The position numbers and the translations under genes were made by a program. Positions 63,203-64,000 of a stretch of DNA of 64,000 nucleotides are shown here, piece after piece (position 1 is the first letter of the stretch; the number at the start of each line of letters is the position of its first letter). This DNA is from Chitinophaga sp. (GTDB lineage: Bacteria; Bacteroidota; Bacteroidia; Chitinophagales; Chitinophagaceae), in contig NZ_JAGHZS010000007.1 of the NCBI RefSeq assembly GCF_017745275.1, forward strand, positions 378,751 through 442,750. The letters are read 5' to 3'. Under the pieces are notes generated by a model. That model saw only the letters and a list, made by a program, of their open reading frames with translations. It was not told the origin of the DNA and did not search any database.

Positions 63203-64000
63203 CTACTCCGATTTCTTTCCTGCCAGCAGGTACAGCGCAGCCATACGAACTGCCACACCATTTTCTACCTGGTCGAGGATGATGGACTGACCTGAATCTG
63301 CCACATCCGAATTTATTTCTACCCCGCGGTTAATGGGCCCGGGGTGCATAATGACAATTTCTTTATTCAGGCTATCCAGGAGCTGACGGTTTACACCGTA
63401 AGCAAGGGAATATTCCCGGAGGGAAGAGAATAAAGGCGTGTTTTGTCTTTCCAGTTGAATACGCAACACGTTGGCTACATCGCACCATTGCAGCGCTTCC
63501 CGGATATCATAGCTCACATTTACACCAAGTGCAGCGGCCATGTATTTAGGGATCAGTGTAGGCGGGCCTACTACTGTTACCTCAGCGCCCAGTTTTTTAA
63601 GGCAGTAAATATTGGAGAGAGCTACCCTGGAGTGCATAATATCTCCGCAGATGGCGATCTTTTTACCTTCTACGCTACCCAGTCTTTCGCGGATAGAGAA
63701 GGCATCCAGCAGTGCCTGGGTGGGATGTTCATTGATACCATCACCTGCATTGAGGATAGGCACGTTGATGTGCTTGGCCAGGAAGTGCGGTGCGCCGCTG
63801 GCGGAGTGGCGCATCACCACCATATCCACTTTCATGGACAGGATGTTGTTCACCGTATCAATCAGCGTTTCCCCTTTGGATACGGAGGAGCCGGAAGCAG
63901 AAAAGTTAACCGTATCTGCACCCAGCCGCTTTTCCGCTAACTCAAAAGAGATGCGTGTGCGGGTAGAATTCTCAAAAAATAAATTAACAATAGTTGTATC
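63203..64000 (-). CDS. pyrB: Aspartate carbamoyltransferase catalytic subunit (5' end outside window)
   Basis: 266 codons are visible; the reading frame continues past 64000. It carries FENSTRTRISFELA (carbamoyl phosphate binding), SASGSSVSKGETLIDT, HPTQALLDAFSI, ICGDIMHSRVALSN and MHPGPINRGVEI. Catalyses the committed step of pyrimidine synthesis. The C-terminus (VAVRMAALYLLAGKKSE) is complete. Confidence 0.95.
   Translation of the reverse strand, partial: DTTIVNLFFENSTRTRISFELAEKRLGADTVNFSASGSSVSKGETLIDTVNNILSMKVDMVVMRHSASGAPHFLAKHINVPILNAGDGINEHPTQALLDAFSIRERLGSVEGKKIAICGDIMHSRVALSNIYCLKKLGAEVTVVGPPTLIPKYMAAALGVNVSYDIREALQWCDVANVLRIQLERQNTPLFSSLREYSLAYGVNRQLLDSLNKEIVIMHPGPINRGVEINSDVADSGQSIILDQVENGVAVRMAALYLLAGKKSE

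Overview
The window is chromosomal DNA of a Bacteroidota bacterium, most likely a Chitinophagaceae member close to Chitinophaga. The basis is two ECF sigma/FecR/SusC-type systems, a SusD, a PCMD-domain lipoprotein pair, TAnnTTTG-like -7 promoter elements, very weak Shine-Dalgarno sequences and gene families typical of that group. The genus is inferred; no rRNA or tRNA gene was seen.

Layout. 0-6 kb: a nitronate monooxygenase-like gene facing a four-gene operon (MDR reductase, FdhD, FdhF/YdeP-like molybdoenzyme, glycolipid-binding protein). 6-18 kb: zinc metallopeptidase, nicotinate phosphoribosyltransferase, two PAP2 phosphatases, a DinB-like protein, a FUSC protein, two tandem PCMD lipoproteins with a beta-barrel protein, an S10 peptidase and an AraC regulator. 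18-22.2 kb: a TolC/HlyD/MFS tripartite efflux operon divergent from the AraC gene. 22.7-29.8 kb: a mobile element. 30-39.6 kb: RidA, VOC and ClC genes, a glucokinase/GH15/OtsAB trehalose-related group, and an EamA/CGNR pair. 39.9-45.2 kb: a GT-C-like membrane protein divergent from a UbiA/DprE1/DprE2/HAD operon resembling decaprenyl-phosphoryl-arabinose synthesis. 45.3-56.6 kb: sigma, FecR, SusC, SusD, PIG-L deacetylase, two tiny membrane proteins and an SSS symporter, all on the minus strand. 56.7-63.1 kb: a DUF486 protein, a DSL-repeat protein and a second sigma/FecR/SusC set. 63.2 kb to the end: partial pyrB.

The most striking object is a 7,059-bp element (22712-29770) with two dif-like sites at its ends. 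The left site has a XerD arm identical to that of E. coli dif. The right site shares the central hexamer and most of the XerC arm but has a degenerate XerD-side arm, the signature expected of an element that integrates with host XerCD. It encodes no recombinase. Its 13 genes, all on the minus strand, include a Rep_trans-type rolling-circle initiator, a membrane-anchored lytic transglycosylase with an EF-hand-like loop, several one-TM proteins down to 36 aa, a basic protein and two beta-rich proteins that could form a capsid. There is no ATPase, terminase, portal or tail gene. It looks like a provirus of a small tailless, probably ssDNA, membrane-containing phage, in the broad spirit of Flavobacterium phage FLiP. 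The dif site also marks this region as the likely chromosome replication terminus.

A second unusual signal is a family of long intergenic inverted repeats (6.9, 15.5, 17.2, 35.7 and weakly 63.1 kb). Their two arms match almost perfectly within each copy but differ between copies, and they are built from short A/T-rich words ending in AGC.
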